This document shows positions 43,923-52,629 of a stretch of DNA of 64,000 nt, one piece after another. The DNA is from Chitinophagales bacterium (lineage in GTDB: Bacteria > Bacteroidota > Bacteroidia > Chitinophagales > Chitinophagaceae). Location of the stretch: the NCBI GenBank assembly GCA_015654595.1, contig JAATGQ010000103.1, positions 1-64,000 on the forward strand, written 5' to 3'. Each line of letters opens with the position of its first letter. Within the stretch, counting starts at the first letter, position 1. The notes below the pieces were generated by a model, which did not search any database, was not told the DNA's origin, and saw nothing but the letters and a program-made list of their open reading frames with translations. Both the position numbers and the translations under genes were made by a program.

Positions 43923-44431
43923 GTATATCTCGTAATGCTACTACTCCGCCTCCAACAGCAAACAAACAAGCATGGGTTTGTTAATGCCATTAATGGGCAA
44001 ATAGATAGAAAGTTTCAACCTTCGTAAACTTGGGAGGAGTATAGACTTAGGATTCGAGAGACCCTTAAATCAAGGCGCTGAGCGCTTTGACTGACTGGAC
44101 CATAAGGTTATCGCGTTGTAGTAATAGGATGGTCCAACAAAGGTAAAATGATTTTTTTAATTCTGCGCATATTCGTTTCAGTTGAATGGAATTATTCACC
44201 AAAAAGATAAATCATTTATAATAAATTTTCTACAACCGATTTATTTCATCCATATAAAACAAGGCTTTGTCAATAGTAACATATTGATAGTCCTGTTTGG
44301 AGATTTAGCAGGATCGGAAAAGTTTTTTAAAATAATTTTATTAGTGGCATAAAAAAAAGCTGTCTTACGGTTAGCCGTAAAACCATTATTGCAACATATT
44401 ATAACATTGTTGGCAAAATAATTGTACTACA
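43923..44431. other. Gene-free AT-rich gap with inverted repeats
   Basis: No gene is seen in this 509-bp stretch. It holds a near-palindrome aaggcgctgagcgcttt around 44078-44094, an inverted pair tggaccat/atggtcca around 44096-44133, and a hairpin ttacgg-ttag-ccgtaa at 44365-44380. The last 300 bp are markedly AT-rich and probably hold the promoter of the small gene at 44432. Confidence 0.55.
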
Positions 44432-44647
44432 ATGAATATTCTTGATCAAAACGAACTATTCTTTGCCCTTGCGTTTGCCGGAGTTTTCCATTCCCTCGTC
44501 TTATACGTAATCATAAGTTATGCTACCCGAGCCGACAAACGGGCAAAATATGATTTTGCGCAAATGGATCTTCTTGGAAAGATTGCCAAACAGCAAGGGG
44601 TACCGGACGAGGAAATACAAAAAACTTACCGGGAGGCGGGTCTATAA
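44432..44647 (+). CDS. Small single-helix membrane protein
   Basis: The 71-aa product has one membrane segment (FFALAFAGVFHSLVLYVIIS) after a short N-terminus, then a charged cytoplasmic tail (RADKRAKYDFAQMDLLGKIA, KQQGVPDEEIQKTYREAG). The family is not recognised. Its last 22 bp overlap the end of the convergent GH130 gene. The composition and clean start support a real gene. Confidence 0.65.
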   Translation: MNILDQNELFFALAFAGVFHSLVLYVIISYATRADKRAKYDFAQMDLLGKIAKQQGVPDEEIQKTYREAGL

Positions 44648-45939
44648 ACCGCCACCGCTACCCTGCTATCCGCGCAGCCATAGTAGAGAAACCATTTGCC
44701 TTTATGCAGCACGAGCCCTTCGACGAAGACGGTACCGGCTGGATACTGCCCGCTTTTTTCGAAGGGTTCGGTTGGCACGAAGAAGGGTTTGTCGAGACGA
44801 CCGATGACCTTGGATGGATCGTGCAGATCGAAGAGCAGCTGACCGGCGGCGTAAGTGTTGGCGGTATAGGCGGGATCGCCGCTTGCGCCAGATCTATTTT
44901 TCCCATTGTATAGGAGAAGGATCCCCTTGTCGGTGATCACGGCCGGGGGACCGCATTCGGTGAGGTCACTGTCGAAGTAATGGGGACGCGGCCGGACGAT
45001 GTATTGGAGCTTGCCTTGCGCGTCGACGTCGGGCTGCCAGTTGACCAGGTCGGTGGAGGTCGCAATGTTGATCCCGTGCTCGCCCCAATACATCATATAT
45101 TTTCCATTGACGCGCGCGATGACCTGACGACCGCCCACGACCTTCGTTACGATGGAAGCGGATTTGGATGCCATGTCTTTGAACCGCCCGTTGTAGGCCT
45201 TGTAAAAGGCGGGACCGTGCTTTTGCCAGGTGATCAGATCGCGCGAGGTGGCCACGGCAAGACGCGGCACTTTTTTATTCCACTGTGTATAGAGCATCAC
45301 ATACGTGCCGTCTTCGGTAACGGCTATCCTTGGATCTTCGCAGCCGCCGGGCCATTCAAATTCTTTTTGGTTATCGTCGGCGGGATAAAAGACCGGCGTG
45401 CTGCGTCTTTTCATATGAATGCCGTCGGCGCTTTCGGCAAGCCCCAGACGCGAAGTCCGTTCGCCGATGCCTTTACCAGAGCGGTCTTCGCTGCGGTAGA
45501 GCACGCATATCTTTCCATCTTTTATGGTGGCGGCGGGATTGAAAACATCGTTGGCCTCCCAGGCGACCATGTGGCCCGACATAGGGTCCCTGAACAGGCG
45601 GGTGGTATCCGGGGCTATGATAGGATTGACGCCGACGGGCCGGATAAAGGGGCCGAATGCCCAGGCGGGGAGTTGAACGGGGGAGGCAGGGGCGGGCTGC
45701 CCTGTTTGCGCGGCAAGGGACTGGGCCTTGGCAGAAGCAGGCACCGAAGACTGCGCAGCTGGTGCAGCGGGCTGCCCTGTTTGCGCGGCAAGGGACTGGG
45801 CCTTGGCAGAAGCAGGCACCGAAGACTGCGCAGCTGGTGCAGCGGGCTGCCCTGTTTGCGCGGCAAGGGACTGGGCCTGGGCAGAAAAAACTATCAAACT
45901 TAAAAGGCTAAAAATCAGGTATTTTACGATCGTTGCCAT
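44626..45939 (-). CDS. Exported glycoside hydrolase/phosphorylase, GH130 family
   Basis: From the ATG of MATIVKYLIFSLLSLIVFS the protein is 437 aa with a signal peptide ending in AQAQ. A 25-aa repeat (SLAAQTGQPAAPAAQSSVPA and on) occurs two and a part times after it. The five-bladed propeller of GH130 follows: VLYRSEDRSG, WPGGCEDPRIAV (with the catalytic Asp of GCEDPR), YTQWNKKVPRLAVATSRDL, MMYWGEHGINIATSTDL. GH130 enzymes act on beta-mannosides, many as phosphorylases; an exported one is more likely a hydrolase. The substrate is unproven. Confidence 0.9.
   Translation of the reverse strand: MATIVKYLIFSLLSLIVFSAQAQSLAAQTGQPAAPAAQSSVPASAKAQSLAAQTGQPAAPAAQSSVPASAKAQSLAAQTGQPAPASPVQLPAWAFGPFIRPVGVNPIIAPDTTRLFRDPMSGHMVAWEANDVFNPAATIKDGKICVLYRSEDRSGKGIGERTSRLGLAESADGIHMKRRSTPVFYPADDNQKEFEWPGGCEDPRIAVTEDGTYVMLYTQWNKKVPRLAVATSRDLITWQKHGPAFYKAYNGRFKDMASKSASIVTKVVGGRQVIARVNGKYMMYWGEHGINIATSTDLVNWQPDVDAQGKLQYIVRPRPHYFDSDLTECGPPAVITDKGILLLYNGKNRSGASGDPAYTANTYAAGQLLFDLHDPSKVIGRLDKPFFVPTEPFEKSGQYPAGTVFVEGLVLHKGKWFLYYGCADSRVAVAVYRPASR
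45713..45875. repeat. 75-bp coding tandem repeat in the GH130 gene
   Basis: The unit gcgcggcaagggactgggcc and following bases occurs near 45710, 45785 and 45860, a 75-bp period with nearly identical copies. It encodes the Ala/Gln/Ser/Pro-rich linker between signal peptide and catalytic domain. Confidence 0.85.
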
Positions 45940-45972
45940 GCCTGAAGTTACTGATTCTGCGCGGCACAAGCG

Positions 45973-45999
45973 GAAAATACTAATATTTTTAGTATTTTC
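45973..45999. promoter_or_regulatory. Palindrome at the start of the GHKL-nuclease gene
   Basis: gaaaatact (45973-45981) and agtattttc (45991-45999) are exact complements around a 9-bp AT-rich centre, ending 5 bp before the ATG at 46005. It lies in the 65-bp divergent gap with the GH130 gene. It could be an operator or a hairpin that hides the start. Confidence 0.65.
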
Positions 46000-46004
46000 G
46001 AATC

Positions 46005-48041
46005 ATGGAAGAGTTAAAGGTTTCTGTCAACAATAGCGGCATCGGGTCTGCGGGGCTGACCTCGGATTATATGCAGGCCGTGGCCGAATACATCTGGAAT
46101 GGTTTTGACGCCGGGGCTTCTCATGTCCGTATAGACTATACGACTAACGCTATCGATCATCTCGCATCGTTCACGATCAGCGACAACGGCAGCGGGATCG
46201 ACTTTTCGACGATCGGCAATACGTTTGGGAACTTTATGGACTCGATAAAGCGGACCTCGTATCAGAAGTCCTCGTCGGCGATCAGGGGGAATAGAGGCAA
46301 GGGCCGCTTCAGCTTCGTCGCGTTTGCTAATCTTGCAGTTTGGCATACGATTTACAAGGACACCGCCTCTCAAAAGTTGCTGGAATATGATCTTGTCATC
46401 AAGAAGAACAGCAAGGATAAATGCCATTATGATAAGACGATCATCTCCAAAGCAAGCGCGACGGGCACGACAGTAACCTTTACCGATCTAAGTTCCATAT
46501 CGGCTTATTCTTTATCGAACAAACTTTTCCTGGACTTTCTTGGGGCAGAGTTTGGCTGGTTCCTGTTGCTCAACAAGGAAAAGGATTGCCGCATCACGAT
46601 CAACGGGGAAGACGTGCCTTATAAGCATCTTATCGCGGAGACGGAAGTCCGTGAGCTGCCGATCCGCTCGGACGGCGTTATCGCTATTTTCAGGGTGACC
46701 TTTGTCCGCTGGGTGAAAATGATCGGCGATAAGTTCTATTTTTATTTTCTTGACTCGAAGCAAAAGGAAATCTGCAAGGAGTTGACGAGCTTTAACAACA
46801 ACGCGATGGGCTTTAATCATAGCGTGTATGTGGAGTCGTCGTACTTTGATTCGTTTAGCGGGAGGGATAAGGAAGAAAGCCTGCTGCTGTTCGGGACTGG
46901 GAAACACAGTCCCGTCTTTAAGGCGCTCAACACCAGCCTTGTCGCGTTGTTAAAAGATAAGCAAAAACTCTTTGTCAACGGAGAAGCGGCGGAAAAGCTG
47001 ATCACGAATTATGAAAGAAACGGCGTCATACCGCCGTTTAAGAACGACAAGTATGACCAGGCCAGAAAAGAGGATCTTATCAATGTGGTGAGGGGCCTCT
47101 ACAGCATCGAGCCGAAGCTGTTTGTCGGTCTGAATAAGGAGCAGCAGAAGATCAGTATCGGGCTGATCACGATCCTGCTGGAGACTGACGAGCGGGACAC
47201 GATCATCGAGCTCATCGGCCAGATCATCACCCTCACGGCATCCGAGCGGCAGGGTCTTTTAAATATCCTGAAGAAGACGACCATCGGCAAGATAACCCGA
47301 ACGGTTAATATGATCGAGTCCCGTTACAAGATCATAGAGCTCTTGAAGTCGCTGGTGTTCGACGCCAAGAAGTTCACTTCGGAGATCCATCACTTACAAA
47401 AGGCTATCGAGGAAAGCTTTTGGCTGTTTGGGGAACAGTACCACCTCGTCTCGGCAAATGAAAGTTTTTCTGTTCTTCAGACAAAGTACCTGGACCTGAT
47501 CGCAGAGCAGGAAAAGAAAGACGGCAAAAAGACAAAAGCTCAAAAGGCCGATTTCAACAGGCGCCCCGATATTTTTCTCTGCCGGCAGCATACGATCCCC
47601 GACCCCACGGACTTCGAGTATTTTATGGAGGAGAACGTGATGGTGGAGCTGAAGAGGCCCACGGTTGTCATCGGAAAGGAACAGCTTCGACAGATAGAGG
47701 ACTACATGGAGATCATCCGAGCGGACGATGCTTTTAATTCTCAGAAACGGCGTTGGAAGTTCCTGATCGTCGGCAATCAGCTGGATGAATATGTAAAGGG
47801 CCAGTACGTCTCTCAAAAGGAAAAGGGCAAGAAGTTTCTTGTTAAGGGCATCGACAATTACGAGATCTATGCGCTGACCTGGGACGACGTCTTTACGATG
47901 TTCAATCTTCGTCACAAGTTTGTGGTCGATCATCTTGATTTCGACAAGGCGGCGATCAAGCGGGAGTTGCTGGAAAAGGGGATCGACTTTTACGCAGAGC
48001 CGGAAAAGATTACGATGGAGATACAGGAGGCCATCGCCTGA
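46005..48041 (+). CDS. GHKL (HSP90-like) ATPase fused to PD-(D/E)XK nuclease-like domain
   Basis: The 678-aa protein opens with a GHKL ATPase: N-box EYIWNGFDAGA (about 28-38), G1 box DNGSGID (about 58-64) and G2 box GNRGKGRFSF (about 93-102). This is like the MORC/HSP90-type ATPases rather than histidine kinases. A long middle domain follows. Near residue 520 it has RPDIFLC, and near residue 547 VELKRP, fitting the D-x(n)-E-x-K core of PD-(D/E)XK nucleases, with QIEDYMEII after it as in Shedu-like domains. A single-gene ATPase-nuclease suggests an antiphage or DNA-processing role, but that is inference. No partner gene is adjacent. The palindrome directly before the start hints at tight control. 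Confidence 0.8.
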   Translation: MEELKVSVNNSGIGSAGLTSDYMQAVAEYIWNGFDAGASHVRIDYTTNAIDHLASFTISDNGSGIDFSTIGNTFGNFMDSIKRTSYQKSSSAIRGNRGKGRFSFVAFANLAVWHTIYKDTASQKLLEYDLVIKKNSKDKCHYDKTIISKASATGTTVTFTDLSSISAYSLSNKLFLDFLGAEFGWFLLLNKEKDCRITINGEDVPYKHLIAETEVRELPIRSDGVIAIFRVTFVRWVKMIGDKFYFYFLDSKQKEICKELTSFNNNAMGFNHSVYVESSYFDSFSGRDKEESLLLFGTGKHSPVFKALNTSLVALLKDKQKLFVNGEAAEKLITNYERNGVIPPFKNDKYDQARKEDLINVVRGLYSIEPKLFVGLNKEQQKISIGLITILLETDERDTIIELIGQIITLTASERQGLLNILKKTTIGKITRTVNMIESRYKIIELLKSLVFDAKKFTSEIHHLQKAIEESFWLFGEQYHLVSANESFSVLQTKYLDLIAEQEKKDGKKTKAQKADFNRRPDIFLCRQHTIPDPTDFEYFMEENVMVELKRPTVVIGKEQLRQIEDYMEIIRADDAFNSQKRRWKFLIVGNQLDEYVKGQYVSQKEKGKKFLVKGIDNYEIYALTWDDVFTMFNLRHKFVVDHLDFDKAAIKRELLEKGIDFYAEPEKITMEIQEAIA

Positions 48042-48124
48042 TCCACCTTTTGGCTACAACAAAGGGAAATTCGACTACGTAGGCGCGCGGATTGCATAGG
48101 AACTTTACAGCAAAATGAATCAAT

Positions 48125-48847
48125 ATGAAAAAGGTTTTAGTTACCGGCGCCAACAAAGGCATTGGGTATGAGGTGGTCCGGCAGCTCGCGGAGCAGGGGT
48201 TCTTTGTTTATCTGGGAAGCCGGGATCAGAAGAAAGGACAGGCAGCGGTTGATCAACTGCGGGCATCCGGGGCGGCAAATGTAGAAGCGCTGACGATCGA
48301 TGTGGCCAGTGCAGACTCCGTCACAGCGGCAGCGGCAGAGCTAATGGCGAAAACCGACAGGTTGGATGTCCTGATCAATAACGCGGCGATCTCGGGCTCG
48401 AAGCCGCAGGAGTTGTCGGCCATCGACATTACGCAACTGAAGGAGCTTTTTGACACAAATTTCTTTGGCGCCATCCAAACAACGCAGGCGATGCTGCCGC
48501 TGCTCGAAAAGGCCGACCAGCCGGTGATCCTGAATGTGTCCAGCGAGCTTGGTTCCCTCACCATGCAGACCAGCGAAAACCGCAATCCGAACTGGAGCAA
48601 CTTTTATGCATACGGCTCGACAAAGACCGCGATGAACGCCTTTACCATACTGCTGGCGCATGAGTTCAAGGGCTCCAAGTTTACCGTCAATAGCGTGACA
48701 CCAGGCTTTACAGCAACGGATCTCAACGGCTTTACCGGGTTTAAGACACCCGCGCAGGGGGCCGAACCGATCGTCAAGGCGGCGATAGAAAGCGCCGGCG
48801 GGCCGACAGGGAAGTTTTTCCAGGCTGGCGGCGAAGTGCCTTGGTAA
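48125..48847 (+). CDS. Short-chain dehydrogenase/reductase
   Basis: The 240-aa product is a classical SDR: cofactor motif TGANKGIG, NNAAISG, catalytic Ser region (LNVSSELG) and YGSTK (Tyr-xxx-Lys). It ends with a short PW tail. It lies before an aldo/keto reductase and an AraC regulator on the same strand, which suggests a small regulated redox unit. The substrate is unknown. Confidence 0.92.
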   Translation: MKKVLVTGANKGIGYEVVRQLAEQGFFVYLGSRDQKKGQAAVDQLRASGAANVEALTIDVASADSVTAAAAELMAKTDRLDVLINNAAISGSKPQELSAIDITQLKELFDTNFFGAIQTTQAMLPLLEKADQPVILNVSSELGSLTMQTSENRNPNWSNFYAYGSTKTAMNAFTILLAHEFKGSKFTVNSVTPGFTATDLNGFTGFKTPAQGAEPIVKAAIESAGGPTGKFFQAGGEVPW

Positions 48848-49003
48848 GCGACTGCTATGCCGCCGAAAGGGGTTGGAGCGATGGCGTTGGCAGGCTTGAG
48901 CGAACAGACGACCGGCCTGAGCCATACAGACAAGTAATTTGAGCTATCAGGGACATTGCCGGGACGCAACGATGCGGATCTTTGTGTGATAAAACTGAAA
49001 ACT

Positions 49004-49975
49004 ATGGCGAACTTACAAAGGATAGCCCTCGGCAAGAATGGCCCGCAAGTATCGAAACTGGGTCTTGGCTGTATGCGGATGTCCTCGACCTGGGGCAGCG
49101 CGACAAGAGACGAAGCGGAAAGTGTAGCCACCATCCAGGCGGCATTAGATAATGGGATCAATTTTCTGAACACGGGTGATTTTTATGGCCACGGCCACAA
49201 CGAACTGCTGGTAGGCAAAGCGGTAAAAGGCAGAAGGGACGACGCCTTTATCAGCGTAAAGTTTGGCGCCATCTTTCACAACGGTCAATGGCTGGGTCTG
49301 GACCTGCGTCCTATCGCCATCAAGAATTTTATCAACTATTCCCTGGTACGCCTCGGCGTGGAGACCATCGATCTTTATCAACCCTGCAGACTGGACAATA
49401 GCGTTCCTGTAGAAGACGTAATCGGAACGGTTGCCGACCTGATCAAAGAAGGAAAGGTCCGTCACCTGGGCGTATCGGAGATCACCGCGGAGCAACTGCG
49501 TAAGGCCAATAGCGTATACCCCGTGTCGGCGCTGGAGATCGGCTATTCGCTGGCTGACCGCCAGATAGAAAAAGACCTGCTGCCGACCGCAAAGGAATTA
49601 GGGATCGCCGTAGTGGCGTTTGCGAATACGGCCGAAGGACTATTAACTGGCGAAATGAAGGCGCCATTACCCGCCGACTCCTATCTGAACCACTTCTCGC
49701 GATTCCAGGGCGACAACCTTGTCAAGAACCTGGAAAAGGTGGAAGTGCTGAAGTCGATAGCCGCCGCAAAGGGGCTCACCCCTACCCAACTGGCAATCGC
49801 CTGGGTCAATGCGCAGGGAGATCATATCATGCCACTGGTCAGTATGAGTAAACGGTCACGTTTGCCAGAAAATATAAGGGCGATGGAGGTTCAAATCACA
49901 AGCGAAGAGATGAACGCGTTGAATACCGCCTTTGCGCCTGGGGCCATCGTTGGAAGTACCTATCTGGTAAGATAA
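49004..49975 (+). CDS. Aldo/keto reductase
   Basis: I start at the ATG of MANLQRIALGKNGPQVSKLG, giving 323 aa with TIM-barrel motifs of the AKR family (LGLGCMRMSSTW, NFLNTGDFYGHG, ISVKFGAI, GVSEITAEQL, TQLAIAWVNAQG). Catalytic Asp, Tyr and Lys positions are visible. The usual His in a QHR-type motif is replaced: the sequence reads DLYQPCRLD. This could lower or shift activity. It lies between an SDR and an AraC regulator. Confidence 0.9.
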   Translation: MANLQRIALGKNGPQVSKLGLGCMRMSSTWGSATRDEAESVATIQAALDNGINFLNTGDFYGHGHNELLVGKAVKGRRDDAFISVKFGAIFHNGQWLGLDLRPIAIKNFINYSLVRLGVETIDLYQPCRLDNSVPVEDVIGTVADLIKEGKVRHLGVSEITAEQLRKANSVYPVSALEIGYSLADRQIEKDLLPTAKELGIAVVAFANTAEGLLTGEMKAPLPADSYLNHFSRFQGDNLVKNLEKVEVLKSIAAAKGLTPTQLAIAWVNAQGDHIMPLVSMSKRSRLPENIRAMEVQITSEEMNALNTAFAPGAIVGSTYLVR

Positions 49976-49990
49976 GCCTACCTTTACGCT

Positions 49991-50803
49991 GTGACGAATC
50001 CAACGGTCATCATTCCCAATGTTATCTTCTTTTCCTTTCTTTCGGATAGGCGAAAGGAAAAGGTGGGCTTCTTTGAGCACAATACGCTGGTGCTGCAGGT
50101 GGCTGGCCATTTCAAGATGGAGACGGCCAGCGAGACCATTACGATGACAAAGGGAGATATGCTGTTGATCCGGAAGAATCAGCTGGGAGAATTGACAAAG
50201 ACGCCCCTTCCGAATGAAGCCTATCAGACTATAGTCATTATTCTCCAGGAAGATTTGCTTCGGCAGATCGCCCTGGAGAGTAATTTTTCTGTCGAAAATA
50301 AATACACCGGGCCGCTGAATATCATCCTTCCAAAGAATGACTTTCTGTATGGCTATTTTCAATCCGTGATGCCCTATGTCCGTCATCCGAACGAACGATT
50401 GGAGACCGCTCTGGGTTCGCTTAAAGTCAAAGAGGCGGCACAGTTACTATTGCATGTCCTGCCGGAATTGAAAGATTTTTTATTCGACTTTTCAGAGCCG
50501 CATAAAATAGACCTCGAACGGTTTATGATGTCCAACTTCCATTTCAACATCCCCATCGAGAAGTTTGCACAGCTAACTGGCCGGAGTCTGGCTGCTTTTA
50601 AGCGGGATTTTCAAAAGGTGTTTGGCGCCTCGCCACGGCAATGGCTGCAGGAGAAGAGGTTGACGGAGGCTCGCCATCTTATCGAGCATAAGAATAAGAA
50701 GCCTTCAGCCATTTACCTCGATCTGGGTTTTGAAAGTCTTTCGCATTTCTCGCATTCCTTTAAGAAGAAGTTTGGAAAGGCTCCGACGGAGTGGGTGTCG
50801 TAA
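49991..50803 (+). CDS. AraC-family transcriptional regulator
   Basis: The 270-aa protein starts at GTG. A cupin-like N-terminal part (LVLQVAGHFKMETASETITM) precedes a clear double HTH (IEKFAQLTGRSLAAFKRDFQ, AIYLDLGFESLSHFSHSFKK). It probably controls the SDR and AKR genes just upstream. Its 3' end overlaps the ABC-exporter gene on the other strand by 44 bp. Confidence 0.9.
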   Translation: MTNPTVIIPNVIFFSFLSDRRKEKVGFFEHNTLVLQVAGHFKMETASETITMTKGDMLLIRKNQLGELTKTPLPNEAYQTIVIILQEDLLRQIALESNFSVENKYTGPLNIILPKNDFLYGYFQSVMPYVRHPNERLETALGSLKVKEAAQLLLHVLPELKDFLFDFSEPHKIDLERFMMSNFHFNIPIEKFAQLTGRSLAAFKRDFQKVFGASPRQWLQEKRLTEARHLIEHKNKKPSAIYLDLGFESLSHFSHSFKKKFGKAPTEWVS

Positions 50804-52568
50804 GGGGTGGCTCTTGGGGTGTGACTGGCCGCCGCTCGCCAATCTGCTGGCGCCACATCGCGTAGTACAATCCCTTCTGCTGCAGCAATTCGTCGTGGCT
50901 GCCCATCTCTGCAATCTTTCCTTTTTCGAGTACATAGATCGCATCGGCGTGCATCACGGTCGATAGCCGGTGCGCGATCAGGATGGTCATCTGTTCGCGA
51001 TTGGCGGAGATATCGCGGATGGTATGGGTGATCTCTTCTTCCGTAAGAGAGTCGAGGGCGGAGGTGGCTTCGTCGAAGAGCAAAAGCCGGGGCTGGCGGA
51101 GCAGGGCGCGGGCGATGGAGAGACGTTGTTTTTCTCCGCCGGACAGCTTCATGCCGTTCTCGCCCAGGAGGGTGGCCAGGCCTTTCGAAGCCTTGGCTAC
51201 CAGCCTCCCTGCGGCGGCCTTATGGAGGACTTCCATGATCTCTTCGTCGCTGGCCCCAGGTTTTACAAAGAGCATATTGTCGCGGATCGTGCCGGCATAG
51301 AGCTGGGTATCCTGGGTTACAAAGCCGATCTGGCGGCGGAGAGGGTTATACCGTATATCGGAGGACAGCACGTCGTTAAACAGGATCCTACCGCTGACGG
51401 GCAGGTAGAGACCGATCAGCAGTTTTACCAGCGTGGACTTGCCGGAACCCGAAGGGCCGACAAAGGCGATGGTCTGACCGCTGTGGATGCCAAAGGAGAT
51501 GCCATCGATGGCGTTGTAGTTGGCGGTCTTGTGGCGGAACACCACGTTTTCGAAACGCAGGCTTTCGAGGGGGCCGATGTCGACGGGATTCTCGGGTCTT
51601 ATCTCTATCGGCTTTTGCATCAGCTGGTCGAAGGTATTGAGGGAAGCGTCGGCTTCGCGGTAGAGCAGGATCAGGTTCCCAAGGTCCTGTAAAGGGGTAA
51701 AGATAGCGGTGGAGATGAATTGCATCGCGATCAGTTCGCCAGTGCTAAGCACCTTGCGGAAGATCAGCCAGAGTAAAATAAAGAGGATAGACTGTTTCAG
51801 CAGGTTGAGCATATTACCCTGAAGGAAAGACAGCGAACTTACTTTTCGGGCCTTGTACATCTCGAGGTTGAAGATATTGAGGGTTTGTGCGTTGAGTCTT
51901 CGGATCTCGGAAAAGGTCAGGCCCAGGCTCTTCACCAGCTCGATATTCCGCAGGCTTTCGGTGATGATGCCCGCCTGTGCGTCTGTCTGCCGATTGATGG
52001 ACCGCTGGACGGTCTTGATCTTCTGAGATAGCAGACCGGTGAGGGAACCCAGGAGAACGATACCTATAAAGAATATCGGGATCAGCATCCAGTTCTTGCT
52101 GATGCTATACCAGAGCAGGAACCCGATGCCGACCAGGGATGAAAACAGGACGGTGATAAAGGAATTGATAAATCGCTCCGCGTCCGTCTTTACCTTTTGC
52201 AATACCGACAAGGTCGTGCCGCTGCGGCTTTCTTCGAATTCCTGGTAGGAAAGCCTTAATGTCTGCTTTAGTCCGTCGTTAAAGACCTGCATCCCGAAAA
52301 GCGCCACGGCTTTCCGGGTGAAGTAGTCCTGTAGGCTCTTGAAGGCCTTTGACAGCAGTGCGATGCCAAGGGCGATGACCAGCCAGTAGATGATGCCGTG
52401 GATCAGCTGGTTTTCCGGGAGATGCGACTTGTTGGTGGCATATTTATCGATGATCTTTCCGAATATAATGGGGTCGATCAGGTTGAGCAACTGGGCCAGA
52501 CCGGCTAGCAGCAGCGCAAAAAAGACCAGCTGGCGCCGGGGTTTTAGATATTTCCACAATGTCTTCAT
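50760..52568 (-). CDS. ABC exporter with fused membrane and ATPase domains (MsbA-like)
   Basis: From the ATG of MKTLWKYLKPRRQLVFFALL the product has 602 aa. Six membrane helices occupy roughly 15-310. The ATPase domain has Walker A GPSGSGKST, the signature LSGGEKQRLSIARALL, Walker B LLLFDEATSALD and a His loop (LIAHRLSTV). It is a homodimeric exporter of the MsbA/LmrA kind; the substrate (lipid or drug) is unknown. The C-terminus ends in a Pro/Thr/Ser-rich tail that overlaps the AraC gene. Confidence 0.93.
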   Translation of the reverse strand: MKTLWKYLKPRRQLVFFALLLAGLAQLLNLIDPIIFGKIIDKYATNKSHLPENQLIHGIIYWLVIALGIALLSKAFKSLQDYFTRKAVALFGMQVFNDGLKQTLRLSYQEFEESRSGTTLSVLQKVKTDAERFINSFITVLFSSLVGIGFLLWYSISKNWMLIPIFFIGIVLLGSLTGLLSQKIKTVQRSINRQTDAQAGIITESLRNIELVKSLGLTFSEIRRLNAQTLNIFNLEMYKARKVSSLSFLQGNMLNLLKQSILFILLWLIFRKVLSTGELIAMQFISTAIFTPLQDLGNLILLYREADASLNTFDQLMQKPIEIRPENPVDIGPLESLRFENVVFRHKTANYNAIDGISFGIHSGQTIAFVGPSGSGKSTLVKLLIGLYLPVSGRILFNDVLSSDIRYNPLRRQIGFVTQDTQLYAGTIRDNMLFVKPGASDEEIMEVLHKAAAGRLVAKASKGLATLLGENGMKLSGGEKQRLSIARALLRQPRLLLFDEATSALDSLTEEEITHTIRDISANREQMTILIAHRLSTVMHADAIYVLEKGKIAEMGSHDELLQQKGLYYAMWRQQIGERRPVTPQEPPLTTPTPSEPFQTSS

Positions 52569-52629
52569 ACGGGTAAACACCTGCAAATGACCGGCCAACA
52601 AAAACGGCGGATTATTGTTAACTTAAAGC

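Noticed and set aside
44980-45903. Plus-strand 307-codon frame
   Set aside because: It is antisense to the GH130 gene, which has the GCEDPR catalytic motif and a signal peptide.
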